A DNA stretch of 64,000 nt from Donghicola eburneus (GTDB taxonomy: Bacteria > Pseudomonadota > Alphaproteobacteria > Rhodobacterales > Rhodobacteraceae): NCBI RefSeq assembly GCF_900115865.1, contig NZ_FOXY01000006.1:62001-126000 (forward strand). Direction: 5' to 3'. Of this stretch, positions 8,746-16,629 are shown one piece after another; position 1 is the stretch's first letter; each line of letters starts with the position of its first letter. The notes under the pieces are model-generated. The model had not been told where the DNA came from, ran no database searches, and saw nothing but the letters and a program-made list of their open reading frames with translations. Made by a program: the position numbers and the translations under genes.

Positions 8746-9738
8746 TTATTGGCGGGCGTCATCGATATCGCGGTTCAGGATCGTGCTTTCTTCTTCCTGA
8801 ATGGTGCAGCCAAGGCTGCGCAGCATGTCAGCTGTTTTGTCGTCATGGGCGCTGCCCTCTTTGCGCATCCATTCAGAGAAGAGCCTGACAATACGTCGGT
8901 TCGTGTGGCGCGAAGGGCAAACCAGCCAGTAGGTCGGCACCTTAATCACTGCAAAGGCGCGGGACAGGGGCACCAGATCGCCGCGCTCGAGCTCGTTGAT
9001 CGCCAACGTTGCGCTTTCCAGAACCACGCCTGCGCCGTCTGCTGCGACCTGAATCGCCATATTAGACCGGTCGAAGCGCAGCGGGTAAACCATGCGTCCC
9101 CCCATCGCACCGTGCCGGGCCAGCCAGAAATCCCACCGGAAATGGGTTTTGACCGAGTCGATCAGACGGGCTTTTAAGAGCTGGCCAATCGGGTCGCCTG
9201 ACTGCTCCTTGAGTTCCGCCAGATAAGAGGGTGAGCACATCGGCAGGACGAAGTCGTGGACCACGGCCTCTTGGTGCAGGCCGGACCAGTCGCCCGCGCC
9301 GTAGCGCAAGTCCAAGTCTACAATCTCTGTCTCGAAATCCGAAAAGTCTGGCGCGCCATCGACGCGCAGGTCCCAACCCGGATTTGCATCCAGAAACCCC
9401 TTGAGCCTTGGGGCCAACCAGCGCACGCCGAAACTGGGGCTGACGCGCATGATAAAGTGTCGGTTTTCACGCTGGCGCACGATGGCGCTGCGCACGTCGC
9501 GCATCATGCGAAAGGCTTGGGTCGTGGTTTGAAACAGACGCTCGCCATCCAGTGTCAGGATCAACCGGCGTTTCTCGCGGCGAAAGAGACGCACGCCGAA
9601 TTGTTGTTCTAACTGCCGGATCTGCTGACTGACCGCCGAGGCCGAAACGCCTAGCTCTTCGGCAGCCTTCGACACCCCGCCCAAGCGGGCGACGGCCTCG
9701 AAATAGTTCATGGCATTTAGGTTTAGATCGTGACCCAT
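8746..9738 (-). CDS. LysR-family transcriptional regulator (GcvA-like)
   Basis: A 330-residue regulator with an N-terminal winged helix-turn-helix (residues ~8-66; GGVSKAAEELGVSASAVSQQ is the recognition region) and a periplasmic-binding-protein-like effector domain. The subgroup resembles GcvA-like regulators, with RVSPSFGVRWLAPRL opening the effector domain and DLDLRYGAGDWSGL after it. The ATG at 9738 begins MGHDLNLNAM. The gene lies 53 nt downstream of the lipid-remodelling operon and 108 nt upstream of the phytase-like esterase, all on one strand. LysR regulators usually control adjacent genes, so the esterase is the nearest candidate target. The effector cannot be told from sequence. Confidence 0.9.
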   Translation of the reverse strand: MGHDLNLNAMNYFEAVARLGGVSKAAEELGVSASAVSQQIRQLEQQFGVRLFRREKRRLILTLDGERLFQTTTQAFRMMRDVRSAIVRQRENRHFIMRVSPSFGVRWLAPRLKGFLDANPGWDLRVDGAPDFSDFETEIVDLDLRYGAGDWSGLHQEAVVHDFVLPMCSPSYLAELKEQSGDPIGQLLKARLIDSVKTHFRWDFWLARHGAMGGRMVYPLRFDRSNMAIQVAADGAGVVLESATLAINELERGDLVPLSRAFAVIKVPTYWLVCPSRHTNRRIVRLFSEWMRKEGSAHDDKTADMLRSLGCTIQEEESTILNRDIDDARQ

Positions 9739-9791
9739 GGCGCCCTCCGGATGGGCGGCTTATGGCACGGATCAGCGCCCGATGGCAGACC

Positions 9792-10484
9792 TTATTGCGA
9801 TACGCGCTGGCCCCGTAGAGCAACGATCTGGCCGACAGCGCTGGCGGGTGACACGGTTCGGAACATATCCGAAAGCATTCGGAGATCGGCGCGGATGCCC
9901 GCAAATGGGCCGTATTTCTGTGCCTTGAACGGGCTTGCGACATTTGGCCAACGCACCACAGCGACCGAGAGTCCCTTGGCAATCCATAGGCGATTCAGGA
10001 ACACCTCGAGTCCGAAGCTGCGCAAATTGGCGATCCGGTCTATGTGATCCACCAGCAGTGCACGCGGCATGATCCGCTCACCCGAGATGTAATCAAGACC
10101 GATCCAATGCCACAGGCGCGGAGCATTTCGGCGCAGGGACAGGGCGACATCTGACTGCCCCTCGCGCACGGGAGCGATCAGTGCGCTCAGCTCTGTTTCA
10201 CTGAGCCCAACCAGATCGCTGTCCAGAAACAGCAGGTGCGCGCCCTGCGCAATTGCGACACCCGCAGCGACTGCGCGAGATTTGCCGCCATTCTGGGGCT
10301 GTCGGACCAAGCGAAATGCCGGATGCCCTTTTGCCGCCTGCTCCGCAATTTCGGAGGTGCCATCTGTCGAGCCATCATCAATCACGATGACCTCTGTGAT
10401 GTCGGGATGTGGCAGGACAGCGCGCAAAACGTGCGTGATCCGGTCCGCTTCGTTATAGGCAGGGATGATGCATGAAATGCTCAT
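9792..10484 (-). CDS. Glycosyltransferase family 2
   Basis: This 230-residue soluble GT-A enzyme has IPAYNEADRI near the start, VIVIDDGSTDGT and LFLDSDLVGL (the DxD-type metal/nucleotide-sugar site near residue 90). It resembles dolichyl-phosphate-sugar synthase-type GT2 enzymes but lacks a membrane tail. The start at 10484 is fixed by the ATGA overlap with the stop of the dedA-like gene. It is the last gene of a four-gene operon with the PlcP-like, GT21 and DedA proteins. It could add a sugar to a lipid carrier or a second sugar to the glycolipid made by the GT21 enzyme. That role is inferred from context only. Confidence 0.85.
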   Translation of the reverse strand: MSISCIIPAYNEADRITHVLRAVLPHPDITEVIVIDDGSTDGTSEIAEQAAKGHPAFRLVRQPQNGGKSRAVAAGVAIAQGAHLLFLDSDLVGLSETELSALIAPVREGQSDVALSLRRNAPRLWHWIGLDYISGERIMPRALLVDHIDRIANLRSFGLEVFLNRLWIAKGLSVAVVRWPNVASPFKAQKYGPFAGIRADLRMLSDMFRTVSPASAVGQIVALRGQRVSQ

Positions 10485-11053
10485 TTGCAGGCCCTCAGCC
10501 GGAGCATCCATGCCGCCAGCGCGATGGCCATAGCAGCCAGCACCGCGAGAGAGGCATTTGAAAGCCACAGATAGATCAGGCGATAGGTGTGCCCGATCAA
10601 ATACCCTAGTGCGACAAAGGCCAAGGTTTTCGGGATCGTTGCCAAGGTATTATAAAGCATAAAGGCTGCAAAAGGCATTCGGGCCAGTCCGGCGGCTACC
10701 AGCACCGCCGCGCCTGCCACGTGGGTCAACTTGCCTAGGGTCAAAATGCGACCCCCCTGATGGCCGAACTTGCGGGACATAAGCCGCAGGCGGCCTTCGC
10801 GCAGACCGACGCGGCGCAGCCACGTCGCAGGCAGCAGGTGCAGGCCCCAGCGCCCCAATGCATAGAGCAGCGCGTCACCCGCTAAATCTGCCAGTACGAG
10901 GACTAGGATCAACTGAGTTAAATCGAACAGCCCGCGCTGCGCCAGCCATGCCGAAATTACCGAGACAATTGGCCCTTCGAGCACCGCGATCGGCGCGACC
11001 ACCCACAGGCCGTGGGTCGCGATCAGGATCTGGATCGTGGTCAGGTCGATCAT
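10481..11053 (-). CDS. DedA-family membrane protein
   Basis: A 190-residue integral membrane protein with about five hydrophobic segments. DedA (SNARE-associated/VTT) features are VLEGPIVSVISAWLAQ at the re-entrant loop, GDALLYALGRW, and the late GKLTHVAGAAVLVAAGLARM. DedA proteins are linked to lipid-carrier or phospholipid movement across the membrane and to envelope integrity. The start at ATG 11053 overlaps the stop of the upstream GT21 gene by four bases, and its own stop overlaps the GT2 start in the same way, so translation is probably coupled. Within this operon it may flip lipid substrates or products. Confidence 0.85.
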   Translation of the reverse strand: MIDLTTIQILIATHGLWVVAPIAVLEGPIVSVISAWLAQRGLFDLTQLILVLVLADLAGDALLYALGRWGLHLLPATWLRRVGLREGRLRLMSRKFGHQGGRILTLGKLTHVAGAAVLVAAGLARMPFAAFMLYNTLATIPKTLAFVALGYLIGHTYRLIYLWLSNASLAVLAAMAIALAAWMLRLRACK

Positions 11054-12174
11054 GCGCGGCTCGGTTTTGCCGGATGACTGACGCGGTTTCCGCGCCAGAT
11101 CAGTTCCCTTTGCGTCCACGTTGCGGCCCAAATCACTGGGATCAAAACGTCTCGCAGAACAAACGCCGCAACATCGCGAAACGAGGCAGGCCAACGCGCC
11201 AGCCATGCGAGCGCCCATTCTGCGCCATACCAGACGGTCAGAGTCGCCAGCAGCGCCCAAGCGGGCAGGGCGCCAGACTCCACCAAACCTGCGCAGATCA
11301 GCGTAGGAAGCAGGGGGCCTTGGACCATCTCCAAGAGAAACAGAGGCAAGAAACCTTGTCGCCGGATCAGGGACCAGCGCAACTGCCGCGCCCACACTTG
11401 CCCGAAACTTTTTGTCCCGATCGGCTGCACATAAAGCCGCTGAGCAACGCGAACGCGCTTGCCCTGATCACGGATCAGTTTGGTCATCGCGACATCCTCG
11501 GCCAGGTCGCGGCCCAAGGCCTGCAAGCCACCGCCCGCATTGATGATCGAGCGCTTCCCGTACAGTGTTTTACCCTGCGCATACCCCAAACCGATTGAGT
11601 CTGCGGCCAGTTGCCAGCGGCCTTGATGCGTGTTCAGAAACGCGCATTCGACAGCAGACCACAGGTTTTCGGCATGGCTCCCTGCTGCAGGCGACGTAAT
11701 GAGCCCCACCCGATCATCCTGCCAGCGGGCAACCAGCTGTCGCAGGTAATCGCGCGGTAGCAGTAGGTTGCTGTCTGTCATCACGATGTGGTCGGTATAG
11801 GCCGCCAGATAGCCCTTTTGCATGTTGTTAATCTTGGGGTTGCCGGTGATGTGGGCCTCTCCGACCATTAGTTTAGCGGGCACGTGGGGGAAGTTGGCGA
11901 TCAGCTTTGTGACCAGAGCACAGGCGGGGTCATCGGCCCGCGCGGCGCAGAAAATGATGTTGTAGTCGGGGTAATCTAGCAGGAACGAACTGCGCAGCGT
12001 CACTTCGTCAAAGGCATCAAGCCCGCAGACGGGGCGCAGCAGAGTTATCGGGGGCAGGTCGGTATCCGAGTCAGTCCGCCTTGGCGGGCGGGTGTAACGC
12101 AATCCGGCCAGAACCACGGTGGCCAAGTGCAGTGCCAACAACGCACCGAATGAAATCATGAGAAAAAGTGTCAT
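11050..12174 (-). CDS. agt: GT21 (ceramide glucosyltransferase-like) lipid glycosyltransferase, Agt type
   Basis: A 374-residue membrane glycosyltransferase with an N-terminal membrane segment (residues ~3-25), a GT-A domain and two C-terminal hydrophobic segments. Family features visible are LLRPVCGLD, the aspartates near residues 81-82, the DSN at ~134, the ED at ~227 and the terminal RQLRW (263-267), the (Q/R)xxRW motif of GT21. In Agrobacterium and marine roseobacters, GT21 enzymes of this kind make glucosyl- and glucuronosyl-diacylglycerol during phosphate starvation and are found with plcP. The overlapping PlcP-like gene directly upstream makes this assignment much more likely than a ceramide or hopanoid enzyme, but the acceptor is inferred from context. 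Confidence 0.8.
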   Translation of the reverse strand: MTLFLMISFGALLALHLATVVLAGLRYTRPPRRTDSDTDLPPITLLRPVCGLDAFDEVTLRSSFLLDYPDYNIIFCAARADDPACALVTKLIANFPHVPAKLMVGEAHITGNPKINNMQKGYLAAYTDHIVMTDSNLLLPRDYLRQLVARWQDDRVGLITSPAAGSHAENLWSAVECAFLNTHQGRWQLAADSIGLGYAQGKTLYGKRSIINAGGGLQALGRDLAEDVAMTKLIRDQGKRVRVAQRLYVQPIGTKSFGQVWARQLRWSLIRRQGFLPLFLLEMVQGPLLPTLICAGLVESGALPAWALLATLTVWYGAEWALAWLARWPASFRDVAAFVLRDVLIPVIWAATWTQRELIWRGNRVSHPAKPSRA

Positions 12175-12992
12175 CCTGCCACCTCGGCCAGTACGTCTTC
12201 GGGTTCAAAGGTTTGTGCCCATAGCGCGTGGGCGATGGGCGAATAGTCCAGCAGTTCGAGTGTGCCGTCGAAGGTTTCGATGACGGCGGTCATGCCATCC
12301 ACCCAGTCTCCACAATTGGCAAAAGTCTTGCCCTCCCAATCGCGTAGTGCTGGTTTGTGCGAGTGGCCGCAGACAACGCCATCGGTGCCTGCCTCTGCTG
12401 CCAGCGCCAGCGCCTTGTGATCAAAGACATAGCCTGTGCTCATCAGCTTGTTCGAGGTCGCGATGATCCACTCTACGGGCGTGCTTTGGTCAGGGCCAAT
12501 CGACCAAACCTGCCGGTACCCGCTGTCGAGCCAGCGCAGCCAGCTGTCCAATCGGCTGCCGAGCCGGGTCATGAAGTGCTGCCGCAAGAGTCGGTTGTCA
12601 CACTGGTCGCCATGCAGAACCAGATAGGTGCGGCCATCGGCGGCCTCGTGTACCAACTCGTTTTTTATGTCCCACCCGCCATCTGGCGCATCTGCGCCCG
12701 CTCGCATCGGGGCATCGTGATTACCGGGCAGATAGGTGATCTGCGTGCCGGTGCGTGCTTTGCGGCGCAGTTCGGCCAAAATAGCGTCGGCCGTGTCGCA
12801 CCAGTGGATGCGGCCGCCATGCCAGATGTCCAGAATGTCGCCGACCAGATAAATCCGTTCAGTCGTCAGGTTTCGCAGGGCGGCAAGAATAGTCGCCGGA
12901 TTGGCGGCGCGCGCCCCCAAATGCCAGTCAGACAGGAAAATGCTGCGGCAGCGAATATGAGTGTCGGGCTGGATTTCTTTGAACGGTAGCAT
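12171..12992 (-). CDS. plcP: PlcP-like metallophosphoesterase (phospholipase C for lipid remodelling)
   Basis: A 273-residue calcineurin-like phosphoesterase with every metal-site motif: SDWH (D22, H24), GDILD (51-55), GNHD (90-93), HGD (127-129) and GHSH (209-212). Automatic annotation often calls such proteins UDP-2,3-diacylglucosamine hydrolase (LpxH). Here the gene begins an operon with a GT21 lipid glycosyltransferase, not lipid A genes. That pairing is the one described for PlcP, which hydrolyses phosphatidylcholine and related lipids to diacylglycerol under phosphate limitation (Sinorhizobium, marine roseobacters). The ATG is at 12992 and the stop overlaps the next start (ATGA). A candidate Pho box lies 86 nt upstream. 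LpxH activity is the main alternative. Confidence 0.8.
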   Translation of the reverse strand: MLPFKEIQPDTHIRCRSIFLSDWHLGARAANPATILAALRNLTTERIYLVGDILDIWHGGRIHWCDTADAILAELRRKARTGTQITYLPGNHDAPMRAGADAPDGGWDIKNELVHEAADGRTYLVLHGDQCDNRLLRQHFMTRLGSRLDSWLRWLDSGYRQVWSIGPDQSTPVEWIIATSNKLMSTGYVFDHKALALAAEAGTDGVVCGHSHKPALRDWEGKTFANCGDWVDGMTAVIETFDGTLELLDYSPIAHALWAQTFEPEDVLAEVAG

Positions 12993-13077
12993 CGTGTTTC
13001 GCGAGCTCGGTCAGGGAAAGGATCGGGTCTGCTAGCGCTCTTATCCCCCTGCGTTGTATCGGGAATATGACGATTGG

Positions 13078-13095
13078 CGTTCACACGACTGTCAC
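13078..13095. promoter_or_regulatory. Candidate Pho box (PhoB site)
   Basis: CGTTCAC-ACGA-CTGTCAC on the plus strand is two 7-nt units with 11-bp periodicity. The second unit matches the PhoB consensus CTGTCAY fully; the first keeps the C, TCA and final pyrimidine. It is about 86 nt upstream of plcP and 180 nt upstream of the chemoreceptor. The repeats read toward the chemoreceptor, the less usual orientation for control of plcP, which lowers confidence. Confidence 0.45.
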
Positions 13096-13098
13096 ATG

Positions 13099-13137
13099 GG
13101 CCGCGCGGGTGCAGGCGCAGCGCCGGCCCGCGCGGCC
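13099..13137. repeat. Long perfect GC-rich inverted repeat in a divergent promoter region
   Basis: GGCCGCGCGGG (13099-13109) and CCCGCGCGGCC (13127-13137) are perfect 11-nt arms around a 17-nt loop. That loop itself contains a smaller dyad, GGCGC-A-GCGCC (13114-13124). It starts four bases after the candidate Pho box, between plcP and the chemoreceptor, which diverge. No T-run follows on either strand. Its role is unknown. Confidence 0.55.
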
Positions 13138-13274
13138 TCAGGCGCCGACTGGCATGCGGCTTGCAAGATACCCGCGACCCATTCGGCTAGGTTTCTAAAA
13201 CTCTACGCCTCGCGCCGTTTGCCCAACTAAGCCTCGCGTGATGGCGCCGATTGAAAGACGAAGGAAGAACAATA

Positions 13275-14951
13275 ATGTCCACGGCAAATGATGCCCTCGT
13301 GACCAAAGACGTATCTGCAGCGCTGGACCTTCTGTCCTACCCTGTGATGATCTCTGATGCGGACTTGATCATCCGCTTTGTGAACAAGGCCGCCTACGAG
13401 ATGTTCGGTCTGATCGAGGCTGACTTGCGTGCGGCGCTTCCGGCTTTTGACACAAGCGACATCATTGGGCGCTCGATCGATCTGTTCCACCGCGCCCCCG
13501 CCAACCAGCGGAAAATGCTTGCGGGTCTGCGCAAAACCCACAGCGGCGCATTCAAGGTTGGTGGCAAGGCTCTGGCATTCAAGGCGACGCCACAGTTTGA
13601 TGAAAATGGCAAAACGCGCGGGTTTTACGTGGAGTGGTCCGACCGCACAGAGATTGAGCGTGCGCAGTCCCAGACCCAAGCCTTGTTGAATGGTGTAAAG
13701 ACCCTGACCGAAGCCCACGCTGCAGGTCAGCACAGCAAGCGCATCGAGCTGAATGCCCTAGAAGGTGAGTATGCGGACCTTGCGGCTGCAACAAACCTCA
13801 TGCTGGACGGCCACGGCCAGATCAAGCAGTCGATCATCGAAACGATCGAGGCCTTTGGCCAAGGCGATTTCGATCATCCCTTCCCCTCACTTCCTGGCGA
13901 AGGTGGGGCGATCACCACGGCGATCGAGCGCGTTCGCGGCTCCTTCCGGCGCGTGATCTCTGAAATTGACACCCTCTCGAATGCACTGGTCAGCGGTGAT
14001 TTGACTCGCCGCGCCGATGCGAGTGCCTACGAAGGGGCTTACCGCCAGATCATTACGAATTTCGAGCGGTCCTTCGATGCGCTGAACGCCACCATCTATT
14101 CGGTCAAAGAGCAAGTCGCGCAAGTGTCCGAGGCGATCACGCAGGTCACCCGTTCGGCTGGTAGCTTGAACGACAACGCGCAGGCACAGGCTGCCGCACT
14201 CGAAGAGATTTCGGCCACTGTTGAGCAGACCGATAACATGGTGCGCTCCAACGCCGAGGCGTCCAAGAAAACCGTGACCTCTGTCGGGTCGACTTTGTCG
14301 ATCATCACGTCAGGCGAGGGCCGCGTGACTGAAATGGTCACCGCCATGGAAGACATCCAGAAATCTTCGGATGACATCAGCCGTATCATCAAGGTTATCG
14401 ACGATATCGCCTTCCAGACCAACCTGCTGGCGCTGAACGCAGCGGTCGAGGCTGCGCGAGCGGGCACACATGGTCGTGGCTTTGCAGTCGTGGCCCAAGA
14501 GGTTCGGAACCTTGCGGGGCGGTCAGCCAAAGCGGCCAAAGAGACCGCCGAACTCATTGAGGATTCGACATCCAAGGTAAACTCGGGCGTCGAACTGGCC
14601 AATGACACGCGTTCTGCCTTTACCGAGATTTCGACCAACATTCAGGAGATCGAGAGCGAGGCACGCCGTGTGCAGGATGGCAGCATGGATCAGGCGCGCG
14701 GTACACAGCAGATCGCGCAGGCGCTGGGTGAGCTATCCATTGCCGGATCGCGGATTACCAATCAGGCGGACGAGTTGAATGCCGCGGCGATTCAGATGCA
14801 GGGCGCAACCCGTAACATGTTGGACAAGGTCGAGCACTTCAGCCTGCGCCCGACCCGCAGCACGGCCACTGCAGGTGCGGCGATGCCGGACTTGTCGCAA
14901 CTGACGCCCGAAATGATGGCGCAGATCCAGCGGATGATGGCCGCGCGCTAG
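13275..14951 (+). CDS. Soluble methyl-accepting chemotaxis protein with PAS domain
   Basis: A 558-residue chemoreceptor without membrane segments. A PAS domain occupies residues ~20-125 ([16 protein letters not shown] and the [11 protein letters not shown] strand). A helical, partly HAMP-like linker follows, then the cytoplasmic signalling domain, whose hairpin tip reads [18 protein letters not shown] at about residues 379-396. The start at ATG 13275 (MSTAND) has AAGGAAG upstream. It probably senses an intracellular ligand, redox or energy state and controls a CheA/CheW complex. No che or flagellar genes are in the window, so it is an orphan receptor. It diverges from plcP and converges on tonB with a 6-nt gap. 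Confidence 0.9.
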   Translation: MSTANDALVTKDVSAALDLLSYPVMISDADLIIRFVNKAAYEMFGLIEADLRAALPAFDTSDIIGRSIDLFHRAPANQRKMLAGLRKTHSGAFKVGGKALAFKATPQFDENGKTRGFYVEWSDRTEIERAQSQTQALLNGVKTLTEAHAAGQHSKRIELNALEGEYADLAAATNLMLDGHGQIKQSIIETIEAFGQGDFDHPFPSLPGEGGAITTAIERVRGSFRRVISEIDTLSNALVSGDLTRRADASAYEGAYRQIITNFERSFDALNATIYSVKEQVAQVSEAITQVTRSAGSLNDNAQAQAAALEEISATVEQTDNMVRSNAEASKKTVTSVGSTLSIITSGEGRVTEMVTAMEDIQKSSDDISRIIKVIDDIAFQTNLLALNAAVEAARAGTHGRGFAVVAQEVRNLAGRSAKAAKETAELIEDSTSKVNSGVELANDTRSAFTEISTNIQEIESEARRVQDGSMDQARGTQQIAQALGELSIAGSRITNQADELNAAAIQMQGATRNMLDKVEHFSLRPTRSTATAGAAMPDLSQLTPEMMAQIQRMMAAR

Positions 14952-14957
14952 GCGGCT

Positions 14958-15836
14958 TTAGCGCGACTGCACCTCGAGCCTGAAGGACTGCGCGCCGACA
15001 CCCAAGCCTTTTGGGGCGGGCGGGAAACGACCCGCCCTCTCGACCGCTAGCAAAGCGAGGCGGTCGATCTTTTGACTTCCGGACGAGTTTGCCAGCGCGG
15101 CGCCCTGTAGGCGGCCATCGGCCCCGATCGTCACACGCACAGTGGCGGCGCCGCGCCCCGCGCCCCGCGGTACATTCCGCGCAATCCGCGAATGGATCGC
15201 TGCACCCCATTCCCGCATCAGGCTTGTTTTCTTGGATTTAGACAGGCCAGCTTGCTCTGACGTCTTCGCCTGTCCTGCTGCTGTTCCGCCCCCTTGGCCC
15301 GCTGCCTTGGCCGCATTCGAAGCCCGCGATGACACGCTGGCGGTTTTGCGCTCTGACTGCGGCTTTGGGTCAGGCTTTGACGCTTGCTTCGGAGCGGGCG
15401 GTTTGGGTGCAGGCGGCTTTGGGCGCGTGATGGGGCGCAACGCTTCGGTAATCGCGGGCTCGGCCTCTGGCGGAGGCGGCGCAGTTTTCTCGACCTTGGG
15501 CAAATCGGGTGTGGCTGGCGATTCTGTCATCTGCGGCAGGGCAATCCCCGGTGTCTGCACCTGCGGTATCTCTGGCAGGCTCGTCTCTGGCAGCGAAGGG
15601 GCAGGGGGCGCAACAGGGGCGGCAATGGTGAGTTCAGGCACAGTGACGTCGGGCGGTGTTTCCCATTCCTCGATCAGCATCGCGACGGCTTCGGAACTGG
15701 CGGTCAGGTACAGCAATTCGGTGCCTTGGTTGCCCGCCGCTTGCGGCGCGCCCTCGGGCATTTGAAACACAAAAGCAAGGGCATGGGCCCCCACCGCAAT
15801 CGAAAAGAATGCCGTAAACTCTGCCAGTCGTCGCAT
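14958..15836 (-). CDS. tonB: TonB energy-transducing protein
   Basis: A 292-residue TonB-family protein: an N-terminal membrane anchor (residues ~8-26), a long Pro/Ala/Lys-rich periplasmic spacer (repeated PKPP and PAPKQ-type stretches), and a C-terminal TonB domain with the VRVTIGADGRL strand, SSGSQKIDRLALLAVERAGRF-like helix and a final FRLEV strand. It couples the proton-motive force from ExbBD to outer-membrane receptors. It is the last gene of the hmu operon, 3 nt after hmuV, so it probably serves the haem receptor encoded at 19791-21764. No exbBD genes are in the window. The product is specific to haem uptake by context rather than by sequence. Confidence 0.88.
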   Translation of the reverse strand: MRRLAEFTAFFSIAVGAHALAFVFQMPEGAPQAAGNQGTELLYLTASSEAVAMLIEEWETPPDVTVPELTIAAPVAPPAPSLPETSLPEIPQVQTPGIALPQMTESPATPDLPKVEKTAPPPPEAEPAITEALRPITRPKPPAPKPPAPKQASKPDPKPQSERKTASVSSRASNAAKAAGQGGGTAAGQAKTSEQAGLSKSKKTSLMREWGAAIHSRIARNVPRGAGRGAATVRVTIGADGRLQGAALANSSGSQKIDRLALLAVERAGRFPPAPKGLGVGAQSFRLEVQSR

Positions 15837-15839
15837 GGA

Positions 15840-16628
15840 TTAAGCCCTTGCTCCTGCCATTTGAGGAAGAATGAATGTGGATTGGTCTGGCGGCGCGACC
15901 CCGACCCGCAATGGGCAGCCATAAGCGTGACTGAGGTGGTCATCGACCAAAACCTCCCGCACCAGCCCTTGGGCTGTGATCTGACCGTTGCGCATCAGGA
16001 TCATGTGATCCGCGAACATGGCCGAGAGGTTGAGGTCGTGCATAACCGCAACCACGCCGCCGCCTTGGTCCGCAAAGTCCCGCGCGATTTGCATGACCAA
16101 GAGTTGGTGCCCGATGTCCAGACTGCTGACCGGTTCGTCAAGGATCAGCCAACGCGGGGCACCGTTGGTGCTGATCGGCTGCCAAACCTGCAAAAGAACG
16201 CGCGCCAATTGAACGCGCTGCTGCTCTCCGCCCGACAGGTCACTGTAAAAGCGGCTGGCGTAGCCCTGCAGGCCAACGCGGTGCAGCGCATCAAAGGTGC
16301 GGTCTGGACCACCCGCGCCGATCCCACCCATCTGCCCAAGGCGGACCACTTCGGCCACCGTGAACGGAAAAGCGAGGACAGTGGACTGCGGCAGAACTGC
16401 CCGCATCGAGGCCAACTTCCACGCGGGGGTCTGGGTGATATCATGCCCGTTCAGTGTTATCTGGCCATCGAACGCAGTCTCTGCTGTCAGGGCACGAAGC
16501 AATGTCGTTTTACCTGACCCGTTTGGCCCGACAATCACCGATAGCTGAGCGGGGGCAAAGCTGGCGGAGACGCCGTGCAGAATTTCTTTGGACCCTAGTG
16601 TGACGTGAATGTTTCGGGCGATCAGCAT
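15840..16628 (-). CDS. hmuV: Haem ABC transporter ATP-binding protein HmuV
   Basis: A 262-residue ABC ATPase with Walker A GPNGSGKTT (34-42), signature LSGGEQQRVQLAR, Walker B WLILDEP and the switch histidine in VVAVMHDLN. It belongs to the FecE/BtuD/HmuV group that powers FecCD-type importers. It lies one base after the HmuU permease and three before tonB, all one transcription unit. Haem rather than siderophore or cobalamin transport is inferred from the upstream haem-handling gene hmuS. The protein is complete and its start at 16628 is the only sensible one in this gap. Confidence 0.92.
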   Translation of the reverse strand: MLIARNIHVTLGSKEILHGVSASFAPAQLSVIVGPNGSGKTTLLRALTAETAFDGQITLNGHDITQTPAWKLASMRAVLPQSTVLAFPFTVAEVVRLGQMGGIGAGGPDRTFDALHRVGLQGYASRFYSDLSGGEQQRVQLARVLLQVWQPISTNGAPRWLILDEPVSSLDIGHQLLVMQIARDFADQGGGVVAVMHDLNLSAMFADHMILMRNGQITAQGLVREVLVDDHLSHAYGCPLRVGVAPPDQSTFILPQMAGARA

Positions 16629-16629
16629 C

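Noticed and set aside
10485-10568. N-terminal extension of the GT2 gene
   Set aside because: The extra codons lie inside the dedA-like gene; the ATGA overlap at 10484 gives the standard GT2 beginning.
11050-12174. Hopanoid glycosyltransferase HpnI as the function of the GT21 protein
   Set aside because: HpnI is normally found with other hopanoid genes; none are present.
12171-12992. LpxH (lipid A biosynthesis) as the function of the phosphoesterase
   Set aside because: The motifs allow it, but no lipid A genes are nearby and the GT21 partner favours PlcP. It is kept as the main alternative.
15384-16517. 377-codon plus-strand frame
   Set aside because: It runs antisense across tonB and hmuV, whose products are unmistakable.
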